A stretch of DNA of 64,000 bases. Origin: Szabonella alba. GTDB lineage: Bacteria; Pseudomonadota; Alphaproteobacteria; Rhodobacterales; Rhodobacteraceae. Shown here piece after piece: positions 8,989 to 18,858 of the stretch (its first letter is position 1; every line of letters starts with the position of its first letter). The DNA lies in contig NZ_JAESVN010000003.1 of assembly GCF_016765775.1 (NCBI RefSeq), positions 186,001 to 250,000 of the forward strand, given 5' to 3'. The notes beneath the pieces are model-generated. The model was not told the origin of the DNA and searched no databases. It was given only the letters and a program-made list of their open reading frames with translations. Both the position numbers and the translations under genes were made by a program.

Positions 8989-9645
8989 TCATCGCAGGTT
9001 GACGCGGATTGCCGCAGCCGCCGCGAAAGGCAGCAAGGCCGCCGAGGCCAGCGTGATCGCGGCCAGAAGCGCCAGCGGGGTGCCGGTCTCAAGCCCCGCG
9101 GTTCCGCGCCGCACCACCTCGGCCCCGAAGATCAGCGTCGGCACATAAAGCGGCAGCACCAGCAGCGACAGCAACAGCCCCCCGCGTTTCAACCCCACGG
9201 TCAGCGCCGCACCAAAGGCCCCGATCACCGACAGCGCCGGAGTGCCAATCGCAAGCGACAGCACAAGCCAGCCAAAGCCGGAAACCGGCAGGTTCAGCAG
9301 CACCGCCAGAACCGGGGCGGCCAGTGTCAGGGGCAAGCCCGTGACCAGCCAATGCGCCAGCGCCTTGACGGCAACCACACCCTCCAGCGGGATCGGTGCG
9401 GTGGCCAGCAGGTCCAGCGATCCGTCCTCAAAATCCAGCGCGAAAATGCGGTCCAGCGACAGGAGGCAGGCCAGAAGCGCCCCGACCCACAGGATCCCCG
9501 GCGCGATCATCGCCAGCACCCTGCCCTCGGGGCCGACCCCCAGCGGCACCAGCACCGCAACCAGCAGAAAAAACGCCAGCCCCAGCCCGAAACCGCCCCC
9601 CGCCCGCACGGCCAGCCGCAAATCGCGGATCAACAGGGCTATCAT
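8989..9645 (-). CDS. ccmB: Heme exporter membrane subunit B
   Basis: Six-span membrane subunit that pairs with the ATPase CcmA; ATP hydrolysis drives release of holo-CcmE from CcmC. The 218-aa sequence is strongly hydrophobic and contains the family segment LDRIFALDFEDGSLDLLATAP -like block at about residues 64-83 (seen here as LDRIFALDFEDGSLDLL). It overlaps the ccmA stop by 4 nt (ATGA), indicating coupled translation. Confidence 0.94.
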   Translation of the reverse strand: MIALLIRDLRLAVRAGGGFGLGLAFFLLVAVLVPLGVGPEGRVLAMIAPGILWVGALLACLLSLDRIFALDFEDGSLDLLATAPIPLEGVVAVKALAHWLVTGLPLTLAAPVLAVLLNLPVSGFGWLVLSLAIGTPALSVIGAFGAALTVGLKRGGLLLSLLVLPLYVPTLIFGAEVVRRGTAGLETGTPLALLAAITLASAALLPFAAAAAIRVNLR

Positions 9646-10283
9646 GCGAAATCCCCGCCAAAGGCCGCGTCAAACGCCCCGGCCGGGCCACCCTGTTCTG
9701 GCGGGCGGGCACGGAAGGGGGACAGGTCCAGCGTTTCGGCCCCGGGGATGCCAAGGTCGATATGGGTCGCGATCAGGGCCGATCCACCCGCCGCCAGATG
9801 GTCGCGGATCACCTCGCCGAACAGCGTGACCGAGGCGGCATCCAGCGAAACCGTCGGTTCATCCAAGACCCAGACCGGGCGCCCGGTGACCAGCAGCCGC
9901 GCCAGCCCCAGACGCCGCTTCTGCCCGGCTGAAAGGTTCGCCGCCTGCCGGTCCCGCAGGCTGGCAAGGTTCATCCGCTGCAAGGCCGGTTCCACCCCGG
10001 CACCGCCATGGACCGCCGCCCAGAAGCGCAGGTTTTCGGTGACCGTCAGCATGGATTTCAACCCATCGGCATGGGCGGCATAGGCAATCGCCTCGGGCGG
10101 GGCAGAAATCTCGCCGACCGTTGCCGGTTGCAATCCGGCAATGCTGCGCAACAGCGTGGTCTTTCCAATCCCGTTCGGCCCGCGCAGCACCAGCGCCGCG
10201 CCGGGGCGCAGGCGAAAGCCCACCCCTTCCAGCACGGTCACTCCGCCGCGCGAGACGGAAAGATTGTCGATCTCAAGATCCAT
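9642..10283 (-). CDS. ccmA: Heme exporter ATP-binding subunit A
   Basis: ABC ATPase of the CcmAB complex. The 213-aa protein shows Walker A GPNGIGKTTLL (about residues 35-45), an ABC signature NLSAGQKRRLGLARLL and Walker B VWVLDEPTVSLD. It is the first gene of the ccm operon and lies 83 nt downstream of the tgt stop on the same strand, so it may be co-transcribed with tgt. GTG or further upstream starts were not favoured because MDLEIDNLSVSRGG begins exactly at the usual N-terminal beta strand. Confidence 0.95.
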   Translation of the reverse strand: MDLEIDNLSVSRGGVTVLEGVGFRLRPGAALVLRGPNGIGKTTLLRSIAGLQPATVGEISAPPEAIAYAAHADGLKSMLTVTENLRFWAAVHGGAGVEPALQRMNLASLRDRQAANLSAGQKRRLGLARLLVTGRPVWVLDEPTVSLDAASVTLFGEVIRDHLAAGGSALIATHIDLGIPGAETLDLSPFRARPPEQGGPAGAFDAAFGGDFA

Positions 10284-10366
10284 GGCCCAGCCCTAGCGCA
10301 GGCCGCCGCTTTCGGGAAGGGCGGCAATGCCGCAGGGATTGCCCGCTGCCGGTTCTGCGACTGGGG

Positions 10367-11506
10367 CTAAACCGGCTCAATATCTCCCGCAGCCCGCCCG
10401 GCATGAAACCCGGCCACGAATTCCGCCAGCCGACCGGCCGCAACGGCGCCCCGCAGCCCATCCATAAGATCCTGATAATACTGCAGGTTATGCCATGTCA
10501 GAAGCATGGATCCGATAATCTCATCGGCTTTGATGACATGGTGCAGATAGGAGCGGGAATAGCTGCGGCAGGCCGGGCAGGCGCATTCGGCATCCAGCGG
10601 GCGCGGGTCGTCCTTGTGCCGGGCATTGCGCAGATTGACCTGCCCGCCCCGCGTCCAGCCCTGCCCGGTCCGCCCTGACCGCGAGGGCAGCACGCAATCC
10701 ATCATGTCGATACCGCGTTCGACCGCGCCGACAATGTCATCGGGCTTGCCGACCCCCATCAGATAGCGCGGCCGGTCCTCGGGCAGAAAGCCGGGGGCAT
10801 AGTCCAGCACGCCGAACATTGCCTCCTGCCCCTCGCCCACGGCCAGACCGCCGACCGCATAACCGTCAAAGCCGATCCCGGTCAGCGCCGCCGCCGATTC
10901 CTCACGCAAATCCCGGTTCACGCCGCCCTGCATGATGCCGAACAGCGCATGGCCGGGCCGGTCGCCAAAGGCATCGCGCGACCGCTGCGCCCATCGCATC
11001 GACAGTTGCATCGAGGCGGCAACCACCGCATCCGTCGCGGGAAGCGCCGGACATTCGTCGAAACACATCACGATATCGGAGCCCAGCAGGCGCTGGATCT
11101 CCATCGACCGTTCGGGCGTCAGCATGTGTTTTGATCCGTCGATATGCGACGAAAACCGCACGCCCTCCTCGGTCAGCTTGCGCAGGCTCGCCAGCGACAT
11201 GACCTGAAAGCCGCCCGAATCGGTCAGGATGGGGCGGTCCCAGTTCATGAACCTGTGCAGCCCCCCAAGCGCCGCAATCCGTTCCGCCGTCGGTCGCAGC
11301 ATCAGATGATAGGTATTGCCCAGCAGGATATCCGCCCCGGTCGCGCGTACCGACTCCGGCATCATCGCCTTGACCGTCGCCGCCGTGCCCACCGGCATGA
11401 AGGCAGGCGTGCGTATTTCGCCGCGTGGCGTGGAAATCACCCCCTGCCGCGCCTGCCCGTCCCTTGCCTGAACCGTAAAGCCGAATTTCCCGTCCATCGC
11501 CGCCAT
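10367..11506 (-). CDS. tgt: Queuine tRNA-ribosyltransferase (TGT)
   Basis: Exchanges guanine 34 for preQ1 in tRNAs with GUN anticodons. From the ATG at 11506 the protein is 379 aa, the usual bacterial length. Visible features are [13 protein letters not shown], the GNTYHL and [10 protein letters not shown] catalytic segments, [13 protein letters not shown] and the zinc site [16 protein letters not shown], with its downstream His ligand near the end. An in-frame extension to 11590 is rejected because it adds residues not seen in the family; the ATG at 11506 follows GGAACAGGG. It is divergent from cobS. queA is not adjacent. Confidence 0.96.
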   Translation of the reverse strand: MAAMDGKFGFTVQARDGQARQGVISTPRGEIRTPAFMPVGTAATVKAMMPESVRATGADILLGNTYHLMLRPTAERIAALGGLHRFMNWDRPILTDSGGFQVMSLASLRKLTEEGVRFSSHIDGSKHMLTPERSMEIQRLLGSDIVMCFDECPALPATDAVVAASMQLSMRWAQRSRDAFGDRPGHALFGIMQGGVNRDLREESAAALTGIGFDGYAVGGLAVGEGQEAMFGVLDYAPGFLPEDRPRYLMGVGKPDDIVGAVERGIDMMDCVLPSRSGRTGQGWTRGGQVNLRNARHKDDPRPLDAECACPACRSYSRSYLHHVIKADEIIGSMLLTWHNLQYYQDLMDGLRGAVAAGRLAEFVAGFHAGRAAGDIEPV

Positions 11507-11666
11507 CCCTGTTCCAGCCGCCCCTTTTGCGGGTTTTGCGGCCCTTTGCCAAGGCATCGGGGCGGGGAAATGCGGGCCTTTCCCTTGCACCCTCCGGCGT
11601 TATGTTCCATCACTCGGGGGAAATCAGACCGGGCGCAGCGGCGCCGAACAGAAAACGGACGCCGAA

Positions 11667-12641
11667 ATGCTCGATATCGCGATGAAACCCAGTGAAGAAC
11701 TCTCCGTCCGGGAGGTGTTCGGCATCGACACCGACATGAAGATCAAGGGTTTCGCCGAGCGCGGCGACCGCGTGCCCGAGGTCGATCCGACCTACAAGTT
11801 CGATCCCGATACAACGCTCGCGATTCTGGCGGGCTTTGGCTATAACCGCCGCGTGATGATCCAAGGGTATCACGGCACCGGCAAATCCACCCATATCGAA
11901 CAGGTGGCGGCCCGGCTGAACTGGCCTTGCGTGCGCGTCAATCTGGACAGCCATATCAGCCGCATCGACCTGATCGGCAAGGATGCGATCAAGCTGCGCG
12001 ACGGCAAGCAGGTGACCGAGTTTCATGAGGGCATTCTGCCCTGGGCCCTGCGCAACCCCGTTGCCATCGTATTCGACGAATATGATGCGGGCCGCGCCGA
12101 TGTGATGTTCGTCATCCAGCGCGTGCTTGAACATGACGGCAAGCTGACGCTGCTGGACCAGAATGAGATCATCACCCCGCATCCGTCCTTCCGGCTGTTT
12201 GCCACGGCCAATACCGTGGGTCTGGGCGATACCACTGGTCTTTACCACGGCACCCAGCAGATCAATCAGGCGCAGATGGACCGATGGAGCCTTGTTGCGA
12301 CGCTGAATTACCTCAGCCATGATGCCGAGGCAGCGATCGTGTTGTCGAAAAACCCGCATTACAACACTGCCGGGGGCCGGAAGGAGATCAGCCAGATGGT
12401 CACCGTCGCCGATCTGACCCGCACCGCCTTCATGAACGGCGATCTGTCCACTGTGATGAGTCCCCGGACCGTTATCACATGGGCGGAAAATGCGCGCATC
12501 TTCAAGAATGTGGGCTATGCGTTCCGCCTGACCTTCCTGAACAAATGCGATGAACTGGAACGCCAGACCGTCGCCGAGTTCTATCAGCGCTGCTTTGCCG
12601 AGGAACTGCCCGAATCGGCGGCAAGCATGGCGATGAAGTGA
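11667..12641 (+). CDS. cobS: Cobaltochelatase subunit CobS
   Basis: AAA+ ATPase of the aerobic CobNST chelatase that inserts Co(II) into hydrogenobyrinate a,c-diamide. The 324-aa protein has the N-terminal CobS motif ([17 protein letters not shown]), Walker [11 protein letters not shown] at about residues 75-84, Walker [11 protein letters not shown] and sensor-1 [11 protein letters not shown]. cobT follows after two small genes. The large subunit cobN is not in the window. The start at 11667 is preceded by ACGCCGAA without a strong ribosome binding site; the internal ATG at 11682 is an alternative. Confidence 0.96.
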   Translation: MLDIAMKPSEELSVREVFGIDTDMKIKGFAERGDRVPEVDPTYKFDPDTTLAILAGFGYNRRVMIQGYHGTGKSTHIEQVAARLNWPCVRVNLDSHISRIDLIGKDAIKLRDGKQVTEFHEGILPWALRNPVAIVFDEYDAGRADVMFVIQRVLEHDGKLTLLDQNEIITPHPSFRLFATANTVGLGDTTGLYHGTQQINQAQMDRWSLVATLNYLSHDAEAAIVLSKNPHYNTAGGRKEISQMVTVADLTRTAFMNGDLSTVMSPRTVITWAENARIFKNVGYAFRLTFLNKCDELERQTVAEFYQRCFAEELPESAASMAMK

Positions 12642-13024
12642 TCCGGACCGGGGCGGCGGCGCTGTCGCTGCTCTGGCCGCTGCCGCTTGCCGCCAAGCCA
12701 CTCTCTGAAACGCTTTACCCAGCCGTCGATTGTGCGGCGCTGCATCTTGGCCGTGACGATGCAGCACGGCGCCTGCGCCACCTGCCCCGCGATACCGAGG
12801 ACCCCGCCCGGGCCGAAGCCTTCCGTCAGGCCGCGATCCGGCTGAATGGCGGCGCTGTGGCCGGGGTCGATGAGGCGATTGCCGCGGCCCGCCCTGCCAT
12901 GCGTCTGCTGCTTGAATCGCTGGTGTTGGATCAGGATCTGCAAAGCCGCGATCTTTACGAACGGCTGCTCGGCACCTGCGCGCGTTTCGCCCAGGGCGCG
13001 CCGGAATTCGACGCGCTGCGCTGA
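12638..13024 (+). CDS. Small secreted protein between cobS and cobT
   Basis: A 128-aa protein starting with GTG that overlaps the cobS stop by 4 nt (GTGA), so it is translationally coupled. It has a Sec-type signal peptide ([19 protein letters not shown]), then a helical mature region with two cysteines (VDCAALH and LGTCARF) that could form a disulfide. No domain is recognised. Its position inside the cobaltochelatase operon is notable because CobS and CobT are cytoplasmic. It resembles the next gene in size, signal peptide and cysteine number but shows little direct sequence similarity. Confidence 0.65.
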   Translation: MIRTGAAALSLLWPLPLAAKPLSETLYPAVDCAALHLGRDDAARRLRHLPRDTEDPARAEAFRQAAIRLNGGAVAGVDEAIAAARPAMRLLLESLVLDQDLQSRDLYERLLGTCARFAQGAPEFDALR

Positions 13025-13105
13025 CCGCGCTGTTTGCCACGAATTGCCGCAAACTTTTCAAACTGATCTGTTGATCGGCGGTATTATTGCAGTCATGCTG
13101 CAATT

Positions 13106-13510
13106 ATGAGCAGTTTGAAAACTCTTTCACTGGTCCTTGTGCTCCTGTCCCATGCCCCGGCGGCACAGGCCACCGGCCTTGTGCCCCCGCCTGATGCGCC
13201 CATCGGCGCGGATGATCCGCTGGTCGTGCTGTTCGCCACCTGTGCGGGGCGCTATTCGGCCTTGATGGAATTTCAGTGGCTGACCGATGGCCCTGCATCC
13301 GAGGAAACCGCGCGAAGACGCGCCGCGATGCTGGATCTGGCCGGGGCCGTAACCCCCGCCGCCGCATCGCGCCGCGCCCTGCATCTGCGGATTGAGGCCA
13401 AGGCCGCCCAATCCGCCCTGCTGCATGCCGCGCATTTCCGCGCCGACCCGCGCGCCACCCGCCGGGCCGAGACGCTGTTGGCGGGGTGCCGCGCACTGCA
13501 TCCGGGCTGA
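13106..13510 (+). CDS. Small secreted protein upstream of cobT
   Basis: A 134-aa product with a clear signal peptide (SLKTLSLVLVLLSHAPAAQA) and a helical mature domain with two cysteines (LFATCAGRYSALMEFQW near residue 47; LLAGCRALHPG at the C-terminus). It follows the preceding secreted gene by 81 nt and lies 54 nt before cobT. A UUCG-loop hairpin (AGGGC-TTCG-GCCCT) lies just after its stop. No known family; the conserved-looking Cys pair suggests a periplasmic disulfide-stabilised bundle. A metal or corrinoid role would be only a guess from position. Confidence 0.65.
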   Translation: MSSLKTLSLVLVLLSHAPAAQATGLVPPPDAPIGADDPLVVLFATCAGRYSALMEFQWLTDGPASEETARRRAAMLDLAGAVTPAAASRRALHLRIEAKAAQSALLHAAHFRADPRATRRAETLLAGCRALHPG

Positions 13511-13513
13511 TCC

Positions 13514-13531
13514 AAAGGGCTTCGCCCTCTT
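13514..13531 (+). terminator. UUCG-loop hairpin before cobT
   Basis: AAAGGGC-TTCG-GCCCTCTT, a stable tetraloop hairpin followed by a short pyrimidine run, immediately after the secreted-protein gene. It may attenuate read-through from cobS into cobT. Confidence 0.5.
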
Positions 13532-13564
13532 GCCCTCCCCCCGGGCCGGTGCCAATGTCGCGCC

Positions 13565-15439
13565 ATGAACAAGCCCAGCGACAACCCCGCCGATCCCTTC
13601 AAGAAAGCCCTGGCCGAGGCCACGAAAGTCATGGCCGATGACCCGGAGATGACCGTTGCCTATTCGGTCGATCCTCCGGGGATGAACCGCGAAGGCGTGC
13701 GCCTGCCACAGGTCAGCCGCCGCATGACGCGCGATGAGGTGCTTCTGGCGCGTGGCACGGCGGATGCTTTTGCGCTGCGCCGGAAATATCATGATGAACA
13801 GGTCGCCGCGCGTTACCTGCCCACCGGACAACTGGCCCGCGACATCTATGAGGCGATGGAAACCGCCCGGTGCGAAGCTGTGGGCGCAAGGGTGATGCCC
13901 GGCACAGCAGGCAATATCGACGCCAAGATCGGGGCTGAGGCCGACCGCAAGGGCCATGGCCAGATCACCAATCGTCAGGATGCGCCGCTGGCGCTGGCGG
14001 CGGGCCATCTGGTGCGTCATCTGGCCACCGGGCGCGACCTGCCGAAGAGCGCTGCCAATATCATGTCGCTCTGGCGTGATTTCATCGAGGAACAGGCGGG
14101 CGGCACGCTGGACGGCATCGACGCGGCGCTGGCCGATCAGTCGGCCTTTGCGCGGCTGGCCCGGCGGGTGATCTCGGATCTGGGCTATGCCGATCAATTG
14201 GGCGACGACCCCGACGCGCAGGAACCCGAGGACGATCAGGGAGAGGACGCCGAACAAGATCAGGACGACCCCGAATCGACCGGTGAAGAAGAAGACCAGA
14301 GCGATGAGGGCGAAGCCTCGCCCGAGCAAAGTCAGGAAGACCAGCAGGATGCCGCGCAGGCGCAGGTCTCGTCCGATGACATGGCCGAGATGGAAGAGGG
14401 CGAAGAGGCCGAACTGCCCGAAGGCGAACCGCCATCCGAGCCCCCGCCCCCGGCCCCCCATAGCGATGCCGATCCGAATTACACGGTTTTCGCGACCGAT
14501 TTCGATGAGGAGATCCGCGCCGAGGATCTGGCGGAACCCGCCGAACTGGAACGTCTGCGCGCCTATCTGGATCAGCAGCTAGAACCCCTGAAGGGTGCGG
14601 TTTCGCGACTGGCGAACAAGCTGCAGCGCCGCCTTCAGGCGCAGCAGAACCGCAGCTGGGATTTCGATCTGGAAGAGGGCACGCTGGATGCCGGGCGGCT
14701 GGCACGGGTTGTCGCGAACCCGACCACGCCTTTGTCCTTCAAGCAGGAAAAGGATACCGAGTTCCGCGATACCTGCGTGACCCTGCTCTTGGACAATTCC
14801 GGGTCCATGCGCGGTCGCCCGATCTCAATTGCCGCGATCTGCGCCGATGTTCTGGCCCGCACGCTGGAGCGGTGTTCGGTGAAGGTGGAGATCCTCGGCT
14901 TCACCACCCGGGCTTGGAAAGGCGGGCAAAGCCGCGAACGCTGGCTGGCACAGGGGCGCGCGGCGCAGCCGGGGCGGCTGAACGATCTGCGCCATATCAT
15001 CTACAAAGGCGCCGATGCACCCTGGCGGCGGGCGCGGCCCAATCTGGGGCTTATGATGAAGGAAGGGCTGCTGAAGGAAAACATCGACGGCGAGGCGCTG
15101 GAATGGGCGCATCGCCGGATGCTGATGCGGCCCGAGGCGCGGCGGATCCTGATGGTGATTTCCGACGGCGCCCCGGTCGATGATTCAACACTCAGCGTCA
15201 ACCCCGCGAATTATCTGGAAAAACACCTGCGCGACGTGATCGGCATGGTGGAACGCAGGAAGGCGGTGGAACTGATCGCCATCGGCATCGGCCATGACGT
15301 GACGCGCTATTACAACCGCGCGGTCACCATCACCGATGTCGAACAGCTTGCAGGGGCGATGACCGAGCAGCTTGCCGGATTGTTCGACAGCGATCCGCGC
15401 AAGCGCGCGCGGGTGCTGGGGATGCGCAAGGCGGGCTGA
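13565..15439 (+). CDS. cobT: Cobaltochelatase subunit CobT
   Basis: Partner of CobS in the AAA+/MIDAS module that drives CobN-dependent cobalt insertion in aerobic B12 synthesis. The 624-aa protein has the CobT N-terminal domain, a strongly acidic Glu/Asp/Gln-rich linker at about residues 215-305 and a C-terminal von Willebrand A domain. The MIDAS motif [10 protein letters not shown] begins near residue 410; [14 protein letters not shown] and [13 protein letters not shown] follow. Length and architecture match the family. A short hairpin (AGGGGC/GCCCCT near 15462) follows the stop. Confidence 0.96.
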   Translation: MNKPSDNPADPFKKALAEATKVMADDPEMTVAYSVDPPGMNREGVRLPQVSRRMTRDEVLLARGTADAFALRRKYHDEQVAARYLPTGQLARDIYEAMETARCEAVGARVMPGTAGNIDAKIGAEADRKGHGQITNRQDAPLALAAGHLVRHLATGRDLPKSAANIMSLWRDFIEEQAGGTLDGIDAALADQSAFARLARRVISDLGYADQLGDDPDAQEPEDDQGEDAEQDQDDPESTGEEEDQSDEGEASPEQSQEDQQDAAQAQVSSDDMAEMEEGEEAELPEGEPPSEPPPPAPHSDADPNYTVFATDFDEEIRAEDLAEPAELERLRAYLDQQLEPLKGAVSRLANKLQRRLQAQQNRSWDFDLEEGTLDAGRLARVVANPTTPLSFKQEKDTEFRDTCVTLLLDNSGSMRGRPISIAAICADVLARTLERCSVKVEILGFTTRAWKGGQSRERWLAQGRAAQPGRLNDLRHIIYKGADAPWRRARPNLGLMMKEGLLKENIDGEALEWAHRRMLMRPEARRILMVISDGAPVDDSTLSVNPANYLEKHLRDVIGMVERRKAVELIAIGIGHDVTRYYNRAVTITDVEQLAGAMTEQLAGLFDSDPRKRARVLGMRKAG

Positions 15440-15535
15440 GGGCCCGAGGGCCGGGCAAGGAAGGGGCGCTGCCCCTCTTGGCCTTGCGGCCAATTCACCC
15501 CGGGAGATGTCCGGACGGAAAAAGGGGATCAAGCG

Positions 15536-17341
15536 GTGTTTCAGTCATTCGACAGTCAGGCCAAACCGGCACAGGGGGCACCGCGTCTGGTGCGGCTGCG
15601 CGCTGAACTGGCCAAGGCGGGGCTGTCGGGGTTCATCGTGCCGCGTGCGGACGCCCATCAGGGGGAATATGTGCCCCCCCGCGATGCGCGGCTGTCCTGG
15701 CTGACAGGCTTCACCGGCTCGGCCGGGCTGGCCGTGGTGCTGCCCGATCTGGCCGGTGTGTTCATCGACGGGCGCTACCGCGTACAGGTCAAGGCCGAGG
15801 TCGATCTGGCGGTCTATACCCCGGTGCCCTGGCCCGAAACCCGGCCCGGTGACTGGATCCGCGCCAATCTGAATGCGGGCAAGGTCGGGTTCGATCCGTG
15901 GCTGCATACGGCGGATGAGATTGCGGTGCTTGAGAAAGCGATTGAGGGAAGCGGCGTAACGCTTTGTGAAACCGACAATTTCATTGATGCTATCTGGCCG
16001 GACCAACCCGCGCCGCCCCTGTCGCCCGCCTTTGCCCAGCCCGAAGAGTTCTGCGGGCAAACTGCTGCGGCCAAGCGTGATGAGATTGCGGCCATTCTGC
16101 GCACCGCCGGTCAGCGCGCCACGGTCGTGACCCTGCCTGACAGCCTGTGCTGGCTGGTCAATATCCGGGGCGCGGATGTGCCGCGCAACCCGGTCGTGAA
16201 TGCCTTTGCCCTGCTGCATGACGATGCACGGCTTGAGATTTTCGCCCCCGATGTGAAATTCGGCGATGATCTGCGCGCGATATTGGGGCCGCAGGTGACC
16301 ATCCGTCCGCCACAGGATTTCCTGACTGCGCTGCACAATCTGCCAGGACCGGTCCGCGTCGACCGCGCCAGCGCCCCGCTGGCCGTCAGCCGCGCACTGG
16401 AGGCGGCGCAGGTCGCTGTGGCATGGGGCGAAGACCCCTGCCGCCTGCCCAAAGCCCGCAAGACCGGGGCCGAGATTGCCGCGAGCCGCGCCGCCCATCT
16501 GCGCGACGGCGCGGCAATGGTTGAATTTCTGTGCTGGCTGGACCGGGAGGCCCCGAATGGCGGTTTGACCGAAATTGCCGTGGTCGAGGCGCTGGAGGGC
16601 TTCCGCCGCGCTACGAACAGGTTGCATGACCTGTCCTTTGACACGATCTGCGGGGCGGGACCGCATGGCGCGGTGATTCATTACCGTGTGACATGGGACA
16701 CCGACCGTCCGGTGCGGGCGGGCGAATTGCTGCTGATCGACAGCGGCGGTCAATATGTCGATGGCACGACTGATATCACCCGCACCGTGGCCGTGGGCGC
16801 GGTCGGGCAGGAAGAGGCCGAGTGCTACACCCGCGTGCTGCAAGGCATGATCGCGATTTCGCGGGCGCGCTGGCCCAAAGGCCTTGCTGGGCGCGATCTG
16901 GATCCGCTGGCGCGGGCGGCGCTGTGGATGGCGGGACAGGATTACGACCATGGCACAGGCCATGGCGTCGGGGCGTTCCTGTCGGTGCATGAAGGGCCGC
17001 AGCGCCTGTCGCGCCTTTCCGAGGTGCCGCTGGAACCGGGGATGATCCTGTCGAATGAACCCGGCTATTACCGGGAGGGCGCCTTTGGCATCCGGATCGA
17101 GAATCTGGTGGTGGTGGAACCGGCGCCGCCCCTGCCCGGCGGCGATGCACAGCGCAATCACCTGCGCTTTGAAACGCTGACGCTGGCTCCGCTGGACCGG
17201 CGGCTGATCGTCACGACGATGCTTTCACCCGGCGAACGGGACTGGATCGACCGCTATCATGGCGATGTGCGGGCAGCGCTGCTGCCGCATCTGTCGGCTG
17301 AAGCGGCGGAATGGTTGGGGCGTGCAACCGCGCCGGTCTGA
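15536..17341 (+). CDS. Aminopeptidase P family protein (Xaa-Pro aminopeptidase)
   Basis: Predicted cytoplasmic dinuclear-metal peptidase (M24B) that cleaves the N-terminal residue before proline. The 601-aa length and three-domain layout (two creatinase-like N-terminal domains, then a pita-bread C-terminal domain) match the long aminopeptidase P form. Likely metal ligands are Asp in LLIDSGGQY, Asp in DGTTDITRT, His in GTGHGVGAFLSVHEGPQ and Glu residues in LSNEPGYY and GIRIENLV. Start is GTG at 15536 with AAAGGGG upstream. A DUF427 gene follows 58 nt downstream, probably co-transcribed. Confidence 0.92.
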   Translation: MFQSFDSQAKPAQGAPRLVRLRAELAKAGLSGFIVPRADAHQGEYVPPRDARLSWLTGFTGSAGLAVVLPDLAGVFIDGRYRVQVKAEVDLAVYTPVPWPETRPGDWIRANLNAGKVGFDPWLHTADEIAVLEKAIEGSGVTLCETDNFIDAIWPDQPAPPLSPAFAQPEEFCGQTAAAKRDEIAAILRTAGQRATVVTLPDSLCWLVNIRGADVPRNPVVNAFALLHDDARLEIFAPDVKFGDDLRAILGPQVTIRPPQDFLTALHNLPGPVRVDRASAPLAVSRALEAAQVAVAWGEDPCRLPKARKTGAEIAASRAAHLRDGAAMVEFLCWLDREAPNGGLTEIAVVEALEGFRRATNRLHDLSFDTICGAGPHGAVIHYRVTWDTDRPVRAGELLLIDSGGQYVDGTTDITRTVAVGAVGQEEAECYTRVLQGMIAISRARWPKGLAGRDLDPLARAALWMAGQDYDHGTGHGVGAFLSVHEGPQRLSRLSEVPLEPGMILSNEPGYYREGAFGIRIENLVVVEPAPPLPGGDAQRNHLRFETLTLAPLDRRLIVTTMLSPGERDWIDRYHGDVRAALLPHLSAEAAEWLGRATAPV

Positions 17342-17399
17342 CAGGATGGCGGTCGCCGCGCTTGGCAAGGCGGGGAACGGGACCGAAGGACAGGAAGGA

Positions 17400-17753
17400 A
17401 TGAGGGACGCGATGAAGGACAGAATCACCTTGCGCAATCCGGGCGGCATCTGGGTCCTGCGGGCCGGCGATGCGGTGTTGGGCGAAAGCCGCAATGCCGT
17501 CGAACTGACCGAGGGCGACCGTGCCCCCGTCATCTATTTTCCGCGCGACGATATCGCGACCGTGTTTCTGGACCCCAGCGACCGGCGCAGCCATTGCCCG
17601 AAGAAAGGCGATGCCGAATGGTTCAGCATCGTGACGGCGGCGGGCAGGATTGCGGACGCGGTCTGGAGCTATCCTAACCCGCCGGAAGACCTGGCGCGGA
17701 TCGCGGGCCATCTGGCCTTTGACGATGACCGGGTGACAGTTGAGCGGATCTGA
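17400..17753 (+). CDS. DUF427 domain protein
   Basis: A 117-aa single-domain protein of the DUF427 family, a small beta-rich fold of unknown function. The hallmark region NPGGIWVLRAGDAVLGES, then VIYFPRDDIATVFL and SHCPKKGDAEWFSI, spans nearly the whole protein. The start is either ATG 17400 (GGAAGGA directly upstream) or ATG 17412 (AGGGA 5 nt upstream); the difference is four residues. It lies just after the aminopeptidase P gene and is convergent with sufE. Confidence 0.85.
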   Translation: MRDAMKDRITLRNPGGIWVLRAGDAVLGESRNAVELTEGDRAPVIYFPRDDIATVFLDPSDRRSHCPKKGDAEWFSIVTAAGRIADAVWSYPNPPEDLARIAGHLAFDDDRVTVERI

Positions 17754-17798
17754 CGGTCTGACGGCACCGGGCGCTGTGGCGCGCCGGTCCTGCCCGGT

Positions 17799-18221
17799 TC
17801 AGACCTGTGCGGCGGCGGTGGAGAGGATGCGCTCGACCATCGCCCGCAACCCGTTTGAGCGTTGCGATGACAGATGATCGTTCAGGCCCAGCCGGCCCAG
17901 TTCGGCCGGGGCATCGACGGCAAGCACCTCGCGCACTGTAAGCCCCGAATACAGGGCGTGCAGAATGGCGATCAGCCCGTTCACGATCATCGCGTCGCTT
18001 TCGCCCTGAAAATCGAACTGCGCTTCGGGCCCCTCACCGCTGATCACGGGGCGCAGCCAGACCTGACTGGCGCAGCCCTCGACCTTGGTCGCGGGCACAC
18101 GAAAGGCCGGATCAAGCGGCGTCATCGCGCGGCCGAGGTCGATCACATGGCGATAACGGTCTTCCCAGTCGTCCAGAAACTCGAATGTTTCGGCAAGGTC
18201 TTCAAAGGCGGCGCTGGCCAT
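17799..18221 (-). CDS. sufE: SufE family cysteine desulfuration protein
   Basis: Accepts sulfur from the cysteine desulfurase SufS and passes it to the Fe-S scaffold. The 140-aa protein contains the active-site cysteine in KVEGCASQVWL at about residue 52, and the C-terminal LGLNDHLSSQRSNGLRAMVERI typical of SufE. The ATG at 18221 has AGGAAGG 9 nt upstream; reading frames opening further upstream would add 80 non-homologous residues. No suf operon lies nearby, so this is a stand-alone copy and could serve another desulfurase. Confidence 0.9.
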   Translation of the reverse strand: MASAAFEDLAETFEFLDDWEDRYRHVIDLGRAMTPLDPAFRVPATKVEGCASQVWLRPVISGEGPEAQFDFQGESDAMIVNGLIAILHALYSGLTVREVLAVDAPAELGRLGLNDHLSSQRSNGLRAMVERILSTAAAQV

Positions 18222-18378
18222 CGGCATCATCCTTCCTGCTTGGGGTTCAGAGCTAGGGCTTTGTGGGCGCAAGGTCCAGACATGCGCGCGCCATCTGATG
18301 CTTTTCAAACGGTTCCGCATCGGATACCCAAGGGAGGACAGGGCCGGAACAGGCCGGGATGCGAGGGAAAACCGGGGC

Positions 18379-18837
18379 ATGGGCATGAAAAAACCGCTTT
18401 TGGCAGGCATTGCCGCAACGCTGATCCTTGGAGGCTGCGGTTTCGGAGGCTCGCGGCTCAATCCATTGAACTGGTTTGGCGGCTCCAGCGAGACGGCAGC
18501 GGTCCTGGTTCAGGAAAGCGGGCAGCAGGATGCGCGGCTTTTGGTGCAGCAGGTCACCGATCTGGTGGTTGAACGCAATTCCAACGGCGCCATCGTGCGT
18601 GCAACCGGCCTGCCCCCGACCCAAGGCTATTGGGAGGCCGAGCTTGTGCCCCGCCCGCTGGAGGATGGCACATTGGTCTATGATTTCCGCGTCTTCCCGC
18701 CGACCCGGGCGCAGAATGTCTCAACCCCGCGATCACGGCATATCACGGTGGGGGCCTATATTTCCAATCACCGCCTGCAGGAAATCCGCCAGATCACCGT
18801 GCAGGGTGAGGCAAACGCGCGCAGTTCACGGCGCTGA
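18379..18837 (+). CDS. Predicted lipoprotein
   Basis: A 152-aa protein with a lipoprotein signal (KKPLLAGIAATLILGGC): the lipobox is LGGC, and Cys at about residue 18 would be lipidated. The mature part contains VTDLVVERNSNGAIVRATGLPPTQGYWEAELV -type beta-rich sequence (short excerpt VRATGLPPTQGYWEAEL) and an Arg/Ser C-terminus. Start candidates are ATG 18379 and 18385. No assigned function; it is probably an outer-membrane or periplasm-facing lipoprotein. A GGCGC hairpin follows the stop, and the next gene is convergent. Confidence 0.7.
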   Translation: MGMKKPLLAGIAATLILGGCGFGGSRLNPLNWFGGSSETAAVLVQESGQQDARLLVQQVTDLVVERNSNGAIVRATGLPPTQGYWEAELVPRPLEDGTLVYDFRVFPPTRAQNVSTPRSRHITVGAYISNHRLQEIRQITVQGEANARSSRR

Positions 18838-18858
18838 GGCGCCGTGCCAGGGCTGCCG

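Noticed and set aside
11507-11590. N-terminal extension of tgt
   Set aside because: It adds 28 residues not seen in the family; the ATG at 11506 gives the standard length.
15545-17161. 538-codon minus-strand frame over the aminopeptidase P gene
   Set aside because: Antisense shadow; the plus strand has the M24 metal-ligand motifs.
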